Notes: a model not told the origin generated them from the sequence alone. Shown: positions 17,118 to 27,575, counted from the stretch's first letter. The stretch is 64,000 nucleotides of DNA from Reichenbachiella agarivorans (GCF_025502585.1 NZ_CP106679.1:2821501-2885500), one strand, 5' to 3'. Numbers and translations are program-made.

Positions 17118-17720
17118 ATGGCAGAATTTTGGGAAGAAGCATTTAGCAATAAAAAGGAAATGTGGGGCATGGCTCCTGCAAAGTCGGCTTGGTTGACAAA
17201 AGATTTCTTTATTAAAAACTCCATAAAGAAGGTCCTCATTCCAGGGATTGGGTATGGGCGAAATGCCCAGCCATTTTTAGAAACTGGAATGACAATAACT
17301 GGGATTGAGATTTCCAAAACAGCTATTGAGCTCGCGCAAAATCATTATGGAACTGAAATGACCATTTATCACGGTTCGGTAACTGATATGCCTTTTGATA
17401 GCGAAAAGTATGAAGGGGTTTATTGTTATGCACTTATACATTTATTGGACAATAAAGAAAGGAAAAAACTCATCCTCAACTGCTATAACCAACTCACTGA
17501 AAATGGATGTATGGTTTTTACGGCGATAACTAAGAAAGCACCGAATTTTAGAAAAGGCGAATTTATCAGTAAAGATCGATATGAATTTCATAAAGGAGTT
17601 CAAATATTCTATTACGACGAGGAATCGGTAAAAGAAGAATTTGAAAAGTATGGACTTATCGAAATGACAGAAATTGATGAAAATCAGCCAATGTATCTGA
17701 TCAAATGTCAAAAAGTATAA
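17118..17720 (+). CDS. Class I SAM-dependent methyltransferase
   Basis: A 200-residue methyltransferase. The SAM-binding motif I is VLIPGIGYGRNA near residues 39-50, motif II with the acidic residue is TGIEISKTAIELA near 59-71, and YEGVYCYALIHLL corresponds to motif IV. The short N-terminal FWEEAFSNKKEMWG suggests the thiopurine methyltransferase/TehB-like group of small-molecule or metalloid methyltransferases. The substrate is not clear. The gene stands alone, convergent with bioB. Confidence 0.83.
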   Translation: MAEFWEEAFSNKKEMWGMAPAKSAWLTKDFFIKNSIKKVLIPGIGYGRNAQPFLETGMTITGIEISKTAIELAQNHYGTEMTIYHGSVTDMPFDSEKYEGVYCYALIHLLDNKERKKLILNCYNQLTENGCMVFTAITKKAPNFRKGEFISKDRYEFHKGVQIFYYDEESVKEEFEKYGLIEMTEIDENQPMYLIKCQKV

Positions 17721-17816
17721 AAGCATGCTGGACACAACGCAGTATGATTCATATAGCATGTACCACCAGCTTAGTTTTACACATGGGCAAAAGTCAGATC
17801 AATCTACAAGACAAAA

Positions 17817-17842
17817 AAAGGGTCAGCTTGTGCTGACCCTTT
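17817..17842. terminator. Bidirectional rho-independent terminator
   Basis: A perfect 11-base stem, aaagggtcagc and gctgacccttt, with a TTGT loop lies between the convergent methyltransferase and bioB genes. The run of seven A on the left gives a T-tract for the bioB transcript; the rightward T-tract is short. It mainly serves bioB. Confidence 0.85.
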
Positions 17843-17863
17843 CAATATTGTAAATGCTATGGA

Positions 17864-18871
17864 TTAAGCTTCCTCGTGCTGAGGGATTTGCTTGAATTCT
17901 ACGGGTGCTTCTTTGTCTTTGAATGACGCTCTCGGCTTCAAGTTCAAAGTCTGGAACATTTGTTTGTCGCTGTCTACTTCTGGGTTGGGGGTAGTCAGGA
18001 GTTTGTCTCCAGCGAAGATAGAGTTTGCCCCTGCCAGAAAACACAGTGCTTGTTCTTCGATGGTCATCTTGACACGACCAGCAGACAATCTCACCATGGC
18101 ATTGGGCATGATGATCCTAGCTGTAGCGATCATTCGGAGCATTTCCCAGATAGATACCCTAGGCTGATCTTCTAGTGGTGTGCCTTCTACTGGTACCAGC
18201 GCATTGACAGGGACAGATTCAGGATGCTCCTCCATAGTCGCAAGGGTATGTAGCATACCGACTCTGTCGTCGTGATTTTCTCCCAATCCGATGATTCCAC
18301 CTGAGCAAACCGATATTTTGGCTTTTCTTACGTTTTTGATCGTATCCAATCTGTCGTCGTAGGTACGTGTAGAGATGATCTCTTCGTAGTGTTCCTCTGA
18401 GGTGTCCAGGTTGTGGTTGTAGGCATATAGACCTGCGTCTTTGAGTTTTTCTGCTTGATCTTCGGTCAGCATCCCTAGTGTACAGCAGACTTCCATACCC
18501 ATGCTATTGACTCCTTTGACCATGTCGAGCACTTTGTCAAAATCTCTGTTGTCACGCACTTCTCTCCAAGCCGCACCCATACAAAACCTTGTGCTACCCG
18601 CTTCTTTGGCATCCAAAGCTGCTTTGAGTACCGTATCTACTTCCATCAGTTTCTCAACTTTTACATCCGTGTGGTACCTGGCAGCTTGTGGGCAGTAGGC
18701 ACAATCTTCAGGACAGCCACCTGTCTTGACAGACAGCAAAGTACACACTTGCACTTCATTGGGATCATGGTAGGCTCTGTGTACGGTGGCAGCACGGTAT
18801 ATGAGATCCATGACAGGTGTATTGTATATTTCAGTGATTTCTTCTCTCGTCCAGTTGTTTCTTGCGATCAT
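17864..18871 (-). CDS. bioB: Biotin synthase BioB
   Basis: A radical-SAM enzyme of 335 residues that inserts sulfur into dethiobiotin. The [4Fe-4S] motif CPEDCAYC is near residues 53-60. Further family stretches are [24 protein letters not shown]-like ([11 protein letters not shown]) and VRLSAGRV, the last holding the arginine and serine of the second cluster region. The ATG at 18871 matches the usual N-terminus ([12 protein letters not shown]); an upstream in-frame ATG would add ten unconserved residues. No other bio genes are next to it. Confidence 0.96.
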   Translation of the reverse strand: MIARNNWTREEITEIYNTPVMDLIYRAATVHRAYHDPNEVQVCTLLSVKTGGCPEDCAYCPQAARYHTDVKVEKLMEVDTVLKAALDAKEAGSTRFCMGAAWREVRDNRDFDKVLDMVKGVNSMGMEVCCTLGMLTEDQAEKLKDAGLYAYNHNLDTSEEHYEEIISTRTYDDRLDTIKNVRKAKISVCSGGIIGLGENHDDRVGMLHTLATMEEHPESVPVNALVPVEGTPLEDQPRVSIWEMLRMIATARIIMPNAMVRLSAGRVKMTIEEQALCFLAGANSIFAGDKLLTTPNPEVDSDKQMFQTLNLKPRASFKDKEAPVEFKQIPQHEEA

Positions 18872-18929
18872 TAGTATTGAAATTTTATGCTTGGACCCCA
18901 AAAGGGTAAAACGCTTTCTGGTTGTAAAA

Positions 18930-20684
18930 CTATTTAATTTCTAAATCAAATGGCATTCTCGCCTGAATACCTTTGTAAGATTCCAGTTCTTTTATCTTGT
19001 CAATGTAGTCGGCCATGATGCCGTACTTATTGTGTAGGATTCTACTTTCTGCTTCATTGGCCATTGATCCGAGCAATTCTTCCCACTTGTTTTTGAGCTC
19101 TGGGTAGTAGGTCACCATGTAGTCACCATCTAGATGGGCGGCTGTGGCAGCTATTTCTATTGCATCGTTGTAGCTACCTAGTACATCTACCAAGCCTTTT
19201 TCTTTGGCTTGCGTACCTGTCCAAACTCTACCAGAAGCTACTGCTTTGAGGTCGTCGATGTTCATGTTTCGACCTTGTGCAGCTTTGGAGGTAAAGGTTT
19301 CATAGCCTTGCTCTACCATGGATTGGATGATGTGCTTTTCTTTTTCGTTGAGTGGACTGGATACTCTGTATAGATCAGAGAATTCACCAGTGGATACACC
19401 ATCATTGGTGATCCCGAGTTTGTTTTCTAGAAATCCTTCCATGTTAGGGATCATACCAAAGATACCAATGGAGCCAGTGATGGTCATGGGCTGTGCGACG
19501 ATGGTGTCGCAGGGCATCGCCATGTAGTAGCCCCCAGAGGCAGCGACTGTGGACATACTGGCAATCACAGGTTTTACTGCTTTGGTCAGCATGATTTCGT
19601 TCCACATCACGTCAGATGCCAATGCTGATCCTCCTGGAGAGTTGATTCGTATCACGATGGCTTTGACTCGGTCACTTTTGCGGGCATCACGGATGGCTTT
19701 GACGAATTTGTCAGAACCCACATTGTCCGTGCCGCCATTGCCAGAGACAATTTCGCCTTCTGCTACGATGACTGCTATTCTGTTGGATGAATAGGTCGAG
19801 CTGATAGATTTGGAATAGCCTGATAGGCTTACACTGTTGATTTTGTCGTCTTCACCCAGTCCAAGAGCTTCCTTTATTCTGTCTTGCATGTTGTTTTCGT
19901 ATCCTACAGCGGTGACGAGTTTCATGACAAGTGCGTCCTCTGGTTCTCTGGCTTCCATCTGGTCTGAGATAGTTCTGAGTTCCTCCAGTTCTATGCCTCT
20001 CGACTGGCTGACGTTCACTAGGTAATTGTCATAGATGTCATTGACGAAAGAGGTCATTTGCTCTCTGTTGGCCTCACTGAGGTCTTTTCTGATGAATGGC
20101 TCTATGGCACTTTTGTAGGTTCCTACACGGAAAATTTGGGCTTCTATTTCTAGTTTATCCAATAGACCTTTGAAGAAAGAAACATTGGCACTCAAGCCAT
20201 TTAACTCCATCGCACCAGCAGGATTGAGGAAGATCTCGTCTGCAACCGACGCAATGTAATAGTTAGCCTCTGTCATGTATTCCGCATAGCTGTAGACAAA
20301 TTTTCCGCTCTCTTTAAAATCCTCAAGGGCTGTTCTGAGTTCGTGAAACGAAGAATACCCACCTGATATACTGCCATGCTTGAGATAAATACCTTTGATG
20401 TTGTCATCTACTTTGGCAGCAGCTATTGCTTCTATGGCTGACAGTAGCGCCAATTTGTTGTCGGCAGCTTCTGGAAATAGCTCTGCAAAGGGGTCTTCTG
20501 CCAGGCGCTCAAAGATTTGTCCATTTAGATTGATGGAGAGGACAGAGTTAGGTTTTACCTCAGGTGTTTGTTCAGAACTCAATGCTATGATTCCAACAAT
20601 GGTGAAGAAGAAAAACAGTCCTGCAATCAGACTAAAAACGAAGAGTCCGACGATGGTCGAGAGTACAGATTTAAAAAAATTCAT
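18930..20684 (-). CDS. sppA: Signal peptide peptidase SppA, 67K type
   Basis: A 584-residue membrane-anchored serine protease of the tandem SppA type that degrades released signal peptides. A membrane segment covers about residues 8-32. The N-terminal repeat carries the general-base lysine in [12 protein letters not shown] near residue 205, and the C-terminal repeat carries the nucleophilic serine in [12 protein letters not shown] near residues 356-367. The length is normal for the long form. A good -10/-7 box lies on this strand in the gap to folK. Confidence 0.93.
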   Translation of the reverse strand: MNFFKSVLSTIVGLFVFSLIAGLFFFFTIVGIIALSSEQTPEVKPNSVLSINLNGQIFERLAEDPFAELFPEAADNKLALLSAIEAIAAAKVDDNIKGIYLKHGSISGGYSSFHELRTALEDFKESGKFVYSYAEYMTEANYYIASVADEIFLNPAGAMELNGLSANVSFFKGLLDKLEIEAQIFRVGTYKSAIEPFIRKDLSEANREQMTSFVNDIYDNYLVNVSQSRGIELEELRTISDQMEAREPEDALVMKLVTAVGYENNMQDRIKEALGLGEDDKINSVSLSGYSKSISSTYSSNRIAVIVAEGEIVSGNGGTDNVGSDKFVKAIRDARKSDRVKAIVIRINSPGGSALASDVMWNEIMLTKAVKPVIASMSTVAASGGYYMAMPCDTIVAQPMTITGSIGIFGMIPNMEGFLENKLGITNDGVSTGEFSDLYRVSSPLNEKEKHIIQSMVEQGYETFTSKAAQGRNMNIDDLKAVASGRVWTGTQAKEKGLVDVLGSYNDAIEIAATAAHLDGDYMVTYYPELKNKWEELLGSMANEAESRILHNKYGIMADYIDKIKELESYKGIQARMPFDLEIK

Positions 20685-20712
20685 ATGTTTGATTCAATAA
20701 TTTCTGATATTG

Positions 20713-20720
20713 CAAAGCTA
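20713..20720 (-). promoter_or_regulatory. Possible -7 box of the sppA promoter
   Basis: TAGCTTTG on the minus strand matches the Bacteroidota consensus TAnnTTTG and lies 29 bases before the sppA start. I see no convincing -33 TTTG partner at the usual distance of 19-21 bases, so this is tentative. Confidence 0.3.
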
Positions 20721-20762
20721 TTCATTTCGGCTTCACACGATTAAAAATACAAAATAATATTC

Positions 20763-21242
20763 ATGAGTGTATGCTTCTTGCTGCTAGGTACCAATATGGG
20801 TGATAAAGTTACCAATTTGCGCCTTGCATCTGATCACATCAGTAGCCAAATTGGTCCTGTTATTACAAGTTCATCGGTTTATACTACATCTGCTTGGGGA
20901 AAGGAGGATCAAGATGATTTCCTCAATCAGGTATTGAAGGTCTATACTGACAAAACCCCCGCTCAATTGCTGCAATGCTGTCTGTCCATAGAAAGGGATC
21001 TGGGCAGGGTGCGTTTCGAGAAATGGGGACAGCGTCTTATTGATATAGATGTGTTGTATTATGATGATTTGATACTTGATGACGAAGATTTGAAAATCCC
21101 GCATCCTGAGATTCAAAATAGAAGGTTTACTTTGGTTCCTTTGGTGGAGATAGCCGCAGATTGGGTGCATCCTGAAATAGGGAAATCTCAAAGAGAGTTG
21201 CTCGATGTGTGTGGTGACAGTTTGGAAGTTAAAGTTTGTTAG
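20763..21242 (+). CDS. folK: Hydroxymethyl-dihydropterin pyrophosphokinase FolK
   Basis: A 159-residue enzyme of folate synthesis. It shows LLLGTNMGDK at residues 6-15, SVYTTSAWGKEDQDDFLNQV near 37-56, the ATP-binding RVRFEKWGQRLIDIDVLYYD near 80-99 and the closing PHPEIQNRRFTLVPLVEI. It is divergent from sppA and three bases from the TauE gene. pabB and pabC of the same pathway are at 50-51.6 kb. Confidence 0.95.
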   Translation: MSVCFLLLGTNMGDKVTNLRLASDHISSQIGPVITSSSVYTTSAWGKEDQDDFLNQVLKVYTDKTPAQLLQCCLSIERDLGRVRFEKWGQRLIDIDVLYYDDLILDDEDLKIPHPEIQNRRFTLVPLVEIAADWVHPEIGKSQRELLDVCGDSLEVKVC

Positions 21243-21245
21243 TCA

Positions 21246-21998
21246 ATGGAGGTTTATCATTATTTATTGGTTTTTGGGGTTGGTGTTTTGTGTGGGTTTA
21301 TCAATGTCGTAGCAGGAGGGGGCTCTTTGCTGACACTGCCTGTTTTGATCTTCATGGGGTTGCCTCCGTCAGTCGCCAATGGTACCAATCGTGTAGGTAT
21401 TTTTATGCAAAATGTCTTTGCGGTGAAGGGATTCAAGAGCAAAGGTGTTTCTGCTTTCCCTTTTGCGATATGGCTGTCGATCACTTCGGTGATCGGTGCG
21501 ATCATTGGTGCCAAAGTCGCCATAGATATCAGTGCAGAATTATTCAATAGAATATTGGCTATTGTGATGGTGGTCGTACTGCTGATGACTTTTTTTGGGA
21601 CAGCCAAATCCAGAGAAGGAATAGAAGAGGATATGTCCAAAAAGAAGCGAATCACCAGCATCATTCTATTCTTCTTTATTGGCATATATGGAGGTTTTAT
21701 CCATGCAGGAATAGGTTTTGTGATCATGGCGGTACTCAGCATGGTCAACAAAATGAGCCTCGTCAAAGTCAATAGTATCAAAGTATTTGTCGCCTTGGTT
21801 TATACTTTCTTTTCACTGATTGTTTTTATCTGGGAGGGACAAATTGATTGGATCATTGGTTTGACGCTAGGGGCTGGGTCAGCTTTGGGAGGATGGTCCG
21901 CGAGTCAGTGGAGTGTCGCCAAGGGAGACAAGTGGATTCGCTATTTTCTAATCGTCGCTGTATCTGGTATGGCTATCAAGCTTTGGTTCTTTTCATAA
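21246..21998 (+). CDS. TauE/SafE-family sulfite/anion exporter
   Basis: A 250-residue integral membrane protein with about eight hydrophobic segments. The family signature GFINVVAGGGSLLTLPVL near residues 17-34 and its repeat GGFIHAGIGFVIMAVLS near 144-160 are clear. TauE/SafE proteins move sulfite, sulfonates or organic anions; the substrate here is unknown. It starts three bases after folK, so it may be co-transcribed with it without being functionally linked. Confidence 0.88.
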   Translation: MEVYHYLLVFGVGVLCGFINVVAGGGSLLTLPVLIFMGLPPSVANGTNRVGIFMQNVFAVKGFKSKGVSAFPFAIWLSITSVIGAIIGAKVAIDISAELFNRILAIVMVVVLLMTFFGTAKSREGIEEDMSKKKRITSIILFFFIGIYGGFIHAGIGFVIMAVLSMVNKMSLVKVNSIKVFVALVYTFFSLIVFIWEGQIDWIIGLTLGAGSALGGWSASQWSVAKGDKWIRYFLIVAVSGMAIKLWFFS

Positions 21999-22126
21999 AT
22001 AGTTCTCTGGGTTGCTAGTTTTTTGGTTTGGCTTGTAATCATGTTAGATAATTGAAAACAAAGAAATGATTCAGCCTCAATTTGTATAATATTACGACCT
22101 GAAAAATTTCAATTCCTATTCAGTCC

Positions 22127-24565
22127 ATGAAGAATTTTGAACCCAAAAAGGATTTATACCCTCATCTGATCGCTGTATTCGTTTTTTTGATCGTCACAGT
22201 TGTATTTTACTCACCGGTATTTTTTGAGAACAAGGAGCTGCCGCAGCATGATATCCTACAGTGGAAAGGTAGCGCACAGGAACTCGCTGCTCATCGTGAA
22301 CAGACAGGAGAGGAGGGGCTTTGGACCAATTCCATGTTTGGGGGTATGCCAGGTTATTTAGTCAATGTGGAGTTTTCTGGCGAGTTGACCAAGAATATCC
22401 AGCGCTTGCTTTCGCTCTATTTGCCACATCCTACGGGTATTATATTGGTGGCATTTATATCCTGCTACATCATGTTGCTATCCTTTGGTGTCAGATCATG
22501 GATCGCTATAGCAGGAGCCTTGGCCTTTGGCTTGACTTCTTTCAATATTATTTCGATCGGAGCGGGACACAATGCAAAAGTATCTGCTGTGGCCTACATG
22601 CCATTGGTATTGGCAGGTGTTCATGCTGCATTCACGAATAGAAAATTTTTAGGGTTTATCTTGACCGCTTTGGGTTTGGCACTACAGCTCAGAGTCAATC
22701 ACTTGCAGATCACATATTACCTGCTGTTGATGGTGCTGGTGTATGGCTTGTTTGAATTGATTCAAAGTATCAAAGCTAAAACACTTCCTGAGTTTGCCAA
22801 GACTGTGAGTGTACTGGTCGCAGCTGTACTCATTGCTGTGGGCGCCAACTTTGGCAAACTCTGGACTACTATCGAATACGGAACTTATACCATGCGTGGC
22901 AAATCTGAGCTGACTGTAGATGGGGTAGATGCAAAAAGTGGGTTGGAAAAGGATTATGCCTTTCAATACAGCAATGGTATTTTTGAGCCATTGGTAATGT
23001 TCATTCCCAATTTCTTTGGTGGTACCTCGCAACAGAACTTGGGAAAGAATTCCAACCTAGAACAAGCCTTGAAAAAACAAGGAGCTAACCGCCAGCAAAT
23101 CCAACAACAAGTGCAAGCAGCCCCTGCCTATTGGGGAGACCAGCCATTGACAGCACCTTATTACGCAGGAGCGATCGTGGTATTTTTGTTTGTATTGAGT
23201 CTTTTGGTTTTGGATCGAAAATACACGATGTGGCTTTGGGTGTTGGTTTTGGTCTCTATTGTTTTGAGTTGGGGCAAGAATTTCGAGAGCTTCAATTACT
23301 TGGTTTTCGATTATTTACCAGGTTACAACAAGTTTAGATCCGTGACCTTTGTGATTATCATCGCAGTGTTTTCAATGATCTTGTCTGGGTTTGTCGGATT
23401 GGAAAAAGTGTTGTCCAGCACTTGGGACAAGACCTTGCAGAAGAAATTCATGATTGCCATAGGGATCGTAGGAGGTTTTGCACTGTTGGCTGCAGTGTTG
23501 GCAGGAATGGGTTCGTATCGAGGAGCGATTGATGAGCGGTTGGCTTCTTACCCCGCTTGGTTCTTGGATGCTTTGAGAGCAGATAGGGCTTCATTGTTGA
23601 GAGTGGATGCTTTTAGGTCGCTATTTTTTGTGTTGGCTGCTGCAGCAGTGATATGGTTCTTTGCCAAGAATAAACTATCCAAGCCCCTGGCTTACACACT
23701 GATTATTGCATTGGTATTGATCGATATGTTTGGAGTGGACAAGCGCTATCTCAATGGTGATAATTTTGTCGCAGCAACAAGAAGTGATTTTATTGCGTCA
23801 GATGCAGACAAAAGAATACTGAAGGATACAGATCCTAATTACAGAGTACTCAATCTCATGAATCCATTCAATGATGCGGAAACTTCATATTTTCACAAAT
23901 CTGTCGGTGGCTACCATGGAGCCAAGATGAGAAGGTATCAAGACCTGATCGAAGCGTCAATTTCACCAGAGATCGCAGGAGTCATTGAAAATTTGCAAGC
24001 AGGTGAATTTGACTTCAAAGATGCAGAGGTGCTGAATATGCTCAATACCAAATACCTAAAAGCAGGTGAAACGGCCAATGCCGTGATCCCTAATCCAGCT
24101 GCCAATGGCAATGCATGGTTTGTAAGGGATGTTGTGGAGGTCAATAATACAGACGATGAATTGATGGCAATGGCGTCCATTGATAGCAAGTTGGAAGCTG
24201 TCGTCAATGTCGAAGAGTTCGTGCTGGGAGAATTGGGTTATGACTCGACAGCACAGGTGAACCTCACTTCTTATGCTCCTAACAAATTGACGTATCAATC
24301 CAATTCGGATCAGTCAGGATTGGTGGTCTTTTCAGAGATTTATTATCCGAAGGGCTGGTCAGCGACCATCGACGGACAAGCATCAGAAATCTTGCGCGCC
24401 AATTATGTGCTGAGGGCTTTGAAAGTTCCTTCGGGTAGCCACGAGATTGTTTTCGAGTTCAGACCCCAATCATATTACACTGGCAACACTGTTACTTGGA
24501 TTTTTAATGTGATTTTGGTACTAAGCTGTGTGGCATATGTGGTGGTGAGTGTCAGAAGACAGTAA
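22127..24565 (+). CDS. YfhO-family large membrane protein
   Basis: An 812-residue polytopic protein with about 12-13 hydrophobic segments, beginning at residues 13-32, and a large exported C-terminal part (about 550-780) before a last membrane segment. The early motif NSMFGGMPGYL and the C-terminal SEIYYPKGWSATIDG are typical of YfhO proteins of Bacteroidota. The GT-C-like layout suggests transfer of a sugar or other group from a lipid carrier to an exported glycan or teichoic acid (family knowledge, weak for this phylum). It precedes a glycosyltransferase gene by 41 bases. Confidence 0.87.
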   Translation: MKNFEPKKDLYPHLIAVFVFLIVTVVFYSPVFFENKELPQHDILQWKGSAQELAAHREQTGEEGLWTNSMFGGMPGYLVNVEFSGELTKNIQRLLSLYLPHPTGIILVAFISCYIMLLSFGVRSWIAIAGALAFGLTSFNIISIGAGHNAKVSAVAYMPLVLAGVHAAFTNRKFLGFILTALGLALQLRVNHLQITYYLLLMVLVYGLFELIQSIKAKTLPEFAKTVSVLVAAVLIAVGANFGKLWTTIEYGTYTMRGKSELTVDGVDAKSGLEKDYAFQYSNGIFEPLVMFIPNFFGGTSQQNLGKNSNLEQALKKQGANRQQIQQQVQAAPAYWGDQPLTAPYYAGAIVVFLFVLSLLVLDRKYTMWLWVLVLVSIVLSWGKNFESFNYLVFDYLPGYNKFRSVTFVIIIAVFSMILSGFVGLEKVLSSTWDKTLQKKFMIAIGIVGGFALLAAVLAGMGSYRGAIDERLASYPAWFLDALRADRASLLRVDAFRSLFFVLAAAAVIWFFAKNKLSKPLAYTLIIALVLIDMFGVDKRYLNGDNFVAATRSDFIASDADKRILKDTDPNYRVLNLMNPFNDAETSYFHKSVGGYHGAKMRRYQDLIEASISPEIAGVIENLQAGEFDFKDAEVLNMLNTKYLKAGETANAVIPNPAANGNAWFVRDVVEVNNTDDELMAMASIDSKLEAVVNVEEFVLGELGYDSTAQVNLTSYAPNKLTYQSNSDQSGLVVFSEIYYPKGWSATIDGQASEILRANYVLRALKVPSGSHEIVFEFRPQSYYTGNTVTWIFNVILVLSCVAYVVVSVRRQ

Positions 24566-24606
24566 ATGTAAGATTAACAATGGCAGCTTGATAGCGTGCT
24601 CCATGT

Positions 24607-25851
24607 ATGAGTAGACAGAATACAGTTGTTTTATTTACTTTGAGTTTTCCATACGGCAAAGGGGAAGCTTTTTTGGAATCGGAGCTGCCAGTTTTGCTGC
24701 AAAGTTTCCAAAGGGTTGTCATTGTGCCTAGAGATGCGGTTGGGACGCTTAGACCAATACCAGATCAGGTAGAGGTCGATGCGAGTTTTTCTGAGCGGAT
24801 ACCCTCTGGCCTTGGGATGGTTTTTTCTGTGTCCAAACGACTCAGTTGGGATAAAGTCATCCATCGTGAGCTGCGTCACAATAAACAGGTACGGTTTCAT
24901 TTCAAATCACTCAAACTGTTGATTTATTACCGCATCATTCGTGATGTAATCAAGCTTTGGTACGAAACAAAGCATTTTGATTCTCACACCATTTTTTACA
25001 CTTATTGGCTTGAGTCGTTTACCTATGGACTCGGTAGTCTCAAGACAGAACATCCGCTTACATTGGTTTCAAGAGCACATCGCTATGATTTGTATGAGGA
25101 GCCTTATAATAGACCCTATTTTCCCTTTCGGAAAACAATGTTTGATAGCATTGATCAGGTCTTTCCTATCTCCAAACATGGTGAGCAATATTTACATTCT
25201 AAATATGCTTTGGGAGAAGACAAGGTGACTTTGTCACGCCTCGGAGTGAAGGATGGCAGATTTACCACACTAAACTCCAGAGACGGTGTGTTTAGGGTGG
25301 TTTCTTGCTCCAGTTTCATGAAGCAGAAACGTGTCGATCTGATTCTAAACAGTATAGCCCAAATGGCAGATAGGTATGACAAGCCCATCGAATGGACGCA
25401 TATTGGCGATGGGGAGTTTCGTCAGGAGGTACAGCAACTAGGAGAAAGACTATTGCCCGACCATGTCAAATGGACCTTTTTGGGTAGTATAGACAATTCA
25501 TCGGTCATCGCATATTACCAAAGCAACTACGTAGATGTTTTTGTGAACCTCAGTAGCAGTGAGGGGTTGCCTGTTTCTATGATGGAGGTGTTGGGGTGTG
25601 GTATCCCGATAGTTGCCACAGATGTCGGTGGGGTAGACGAAATAGTCAACAATCATACGGGTGTTCTTTTGGATCAAAATGTACTGCCTCAAGAGGTTGC
25701 AACCCAATTGCTCAGGTTTGCTCCTGATAGTACACCCGATCTTGGGTTAAAAGCTAGCGCAAGAGCGTATTGGGAATCAGCTTTTAGATCTGACTACAAT
25801 TATGAGCACTTTGTTAGCGTACTGCAATCCATGATTTCAGACCAGCTATGA
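24607..25851 (+). CDS. Family 4 glycosyltransferase
   Basis: A 414-residue GT-B enzyme. The N-terminal half has LSFPYGKGEAFLESEL near residues 13-28. The C-terminal half has the nucleotide-sugar site: WTHIGDGEFRQEV near 262-274 and SSSEGLPVSMMEVLGCGIP near 317-335, with the EGLPVSMMEVL glutamate typical of GT4. The acceptor and donor are unknown. Its stop codon touches the stop of the convergent pyruvyl transferase gene with no base between (TGATCA). Confidence 0.9.
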   Translation: MSRQNTVVLFTLSFPYGKGEAFLESELPVLLQSFQRVVIVPRDAVGTLRPIPDQVEVDASFSERIPSGLGMVFSVSKRLSWDKVIHRELRHNKQVRFHFKSLKLLIYYRIIRDVIKLWYETKHFDSHTIFYTYWLESFTYGLGSLKTEHPLTLVSRAHRYDLYEEPYNRPYFPFRKTMFDSIDQVFPISKHGEQYLHSKYALGEDKVTLSRLGVKDGRFTTLNSRDGVFRVVSCSSFMKQKRVDLILNSIAQMADRYDKPIEWTHIGDGEFRQEVQQLGERLLPDHVKWTFLGSIDNSSVIAYYQSNYVDVFVNLSSSEGLPVSMMEVLGCGIPIVATDVGGVDEIVNNHTGVLLDQNVLPQEVATQLLRFAPDSTPDLGLKASARAYWESAFRSDYNYEHFVSVLQSMISDQL

Positions 25852-26805
25852 TCAGTTAAGTCCAAATTCATCTGAAACTCTCTTCTTTATTTTATCGGCT
25901 ATTTGTTGATACTCCGTTGGGTTTTGCAGCGGGTTCTCCCAATCAATCTTTAGTTTTTTGATGAAAGGAAAAAACAGTCGGTGCAGTCCGAAAAACTTAA
26001 CTATTTTTTCTAGTCTGGTGTTTTCGTGAAAGGGGATCGTAGGTCTCACCACATGCATTAAATCCAAAATACCATCAAACCTGTCTCTGTTGGATTTTCT
26101 TACATAGCCAAAGTCTAAAAAGTAAACTGGCGTACCCAATGCCAAACAAGGCAAAGCACAGTGGATTCTAGAAGTGACCACCAATTTGGCCTGCGCATAT
26201 TCATCCAGCAATGCTTGAGAATCTTTTAATCTATCCGCTACAGAGACATTTCCATGCGGTCTCACATGGGTTCTCAGTTTGACATATTTGTGGTATTTTT
26301 CAGGGATCAATTTGTAGGAGACTTTTTTTGCATAGTCGCCAGTGAGTATGTCGTTGATGAACAGATCGGTGATGATGATGTCGTTGGATCGTTTTTTTTC
26401 GCTCTTGGGCAAGGTGAGTGTGAGACAGCCTGAAAAGTAGGTGTTTATCCCAATGTTGTTGAACAAAGTGACCGTCTCGTGATCCCTACAGCCGATTGGT
26501 TCGAATTGTTGGTAGTAGGGCACCAGCTTGGGATCCAGCATCAGTTTTCTGATTTTGGGGTATTTGGCCACATGAAAGGAGATGAAATAAGGATGCACAT
26601 TTTTGGCTGGAGGCCAATTTTCAGCATAATCCATGAACCATCCATTGCATAGCAATTTTAAGTCTTCTGTTTCTTCGGGTTGAGAGAGGTTTTCTCGGTC
26701 GAGAATGACTGTTTCAGGGTCGTTGAGCAGGGTCAAAGCAGCCAAACCTTGAATGTCATCACCAATATTTTTGCTTTTCTTGTATAGAAGGACTGCCTTT
26801 TTCAT
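25852..26805 (-). CDS. Polysaccharide pyruvyl transferase family protein
   Basis: A 317-residue protein with the pyruvyl transferase pattern: NIGDDIQGLAALTLL near residues 13-27, GCRDHETVTLF near 104-114 and, in the C-terminal half, KLVVTSRIHCALPCLALGTP near 207-226, holding the conserved RIH. These enzymes add ketal pyruvate to exopolysaccharide sugars; some members have other roles. It lies just downstream of a TylF-like methyltransferase (20-base gap), so both may decorate the same glycan (inference). Confidence 0.83.
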   Translation of the reverse strand: MKKAVLLYKKSKNIGDDIQGLAALTLLNDPETVILDRENLSQPEETEDLKLLCNGWFMDYAENWPPAKNVHPYFISFHVAKYPKIRKLMLDPKLVPYYQQFEPIGCRDHETVTLFNNIGINTYFSGCLTLTLPKSEKKRSNDIIITDLFINDILTGDYAKKVSYKLIPEKYHKYVKLRTHVRPHGNVSVADRLKDSQALLDEYAQAKLVVTSRIHCALPCLALGTPVYFLDFGYVRKSNRDRFDGILDLMHVVRPTIPFHENTRLEKIVKFFGLHRLFFPFIKKLKIDWENPLQNPTEYQQIADKIKKRVSDEFGLN

Positions 26806-26825
26806 AAATCGGGATAATACTTGGT

Positions 26826-27575
26826 TTAGCTGTTTTTGGTGATGATGAGTTTGCTGTTTTTTTCTGCGAAGGTGAAATCGCTTTTTTTGTCTCTGAAATA
26901 GTCATCAATGGCTTTTCGACATCCTGACCAATCATAATAATCGTCAATGACCAATATGCCCTGCGGAACCAGGTGTGGTACTATTTGATTGAGGCAGGTC
27001 ATGACAGAATCATACCAATCACAGTCTATATGCGCGAATGCAACAGGTTCATTGATACGGAGGGTGTTTTCATACAATCCTTCGACCAGTTCGATATTGT
27101 CCTGATCAGGTGATAGCCCGAAGGTAGCGAGATTGTTTACCACGACCTGCTTCAAGTCCTTTTTGTAGCCATAATACTCATCGCCTCTGATGCCTTTGGA
27201 TTTCCCTTCTTTGATCGTATCGAATCGTTCGATGATGTCTTGATCATCCCGCTCAGACGGAGGAGGGATCATGCCAAACACATCGTAGGCTTTGAATTTG
27301 CGTTCTTTTTGTTTGACCAAGCCAATCTGAATGGTGCTACCACCCAACGCACAACCTGTTTCGATGAATAGACCGGGGATGTTTTTTTTGTCTAGCTGGA
27401 TTACGGCATCTCTGAGATTGTTGAGAGCGCCTATTCTGAGATAGGTGAGTTTTAGTTTGATGATTTTCCATCCATCCATGTTGGATAGCAACTGGAAGGA
27501 TTCTTTTATTTTTTGCACAAAAGGATTTTTCATTGACTCTGATTTCCGCTTGGCCGTTTCATTTTTAGAAAGCAA
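26826..27575 (-). CDS. TylF/MycF-family O-methyltransferase
   Basis: A 249-residue methyltransferase. GLFIETGCALGGSTIQIG is the SAM-binding region near residues 68-85, AFAHIDCDWYDSVMTCL near 178-194 contains metal-binding aspartates, and VIDDYYDWSGCRKAIDDY follows. This matches the TylF (macrocin O-methyltransferase) group, which methylates sugar hydroxyls. An internal ATG 14 codons later (27533) is also a reasonable start. Together with the downstream pyruvyl transferase and the nearby GT4 and YfhO genes it suggests glycan decoration. Confidence 0.83.
   Translation of the reverse strand: MLSKNETAKRKSESMKNPFVQKIKESFQLLSNMDGWKIIKLKLTYLRIGALNNLRDAVIQLDKKNIPGLFIETGCALGGSTIQIGLVKQKERKFKAYDVFGMIPPPSERDDQDIIERFDTIKEGKSKGIRGDEYYGYKKDLKQVVVNNLATFGLSPDQDNIELVEGLYENTLRINEPVAFAHIDCDWYDSVMTCLNQIVPHLVPQGILVIDDYYDWSGCRKAIDDYFRDKKSDFTFAEKNSKLIITKNS

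Noticed and set aside
21260-21781. A 173-codon hydrophobic open frame antisense to the TauE gene
   Set aside because: Its hydrophobicity is the mirror image of the membrane segments on the + strand, which carry the family signature.
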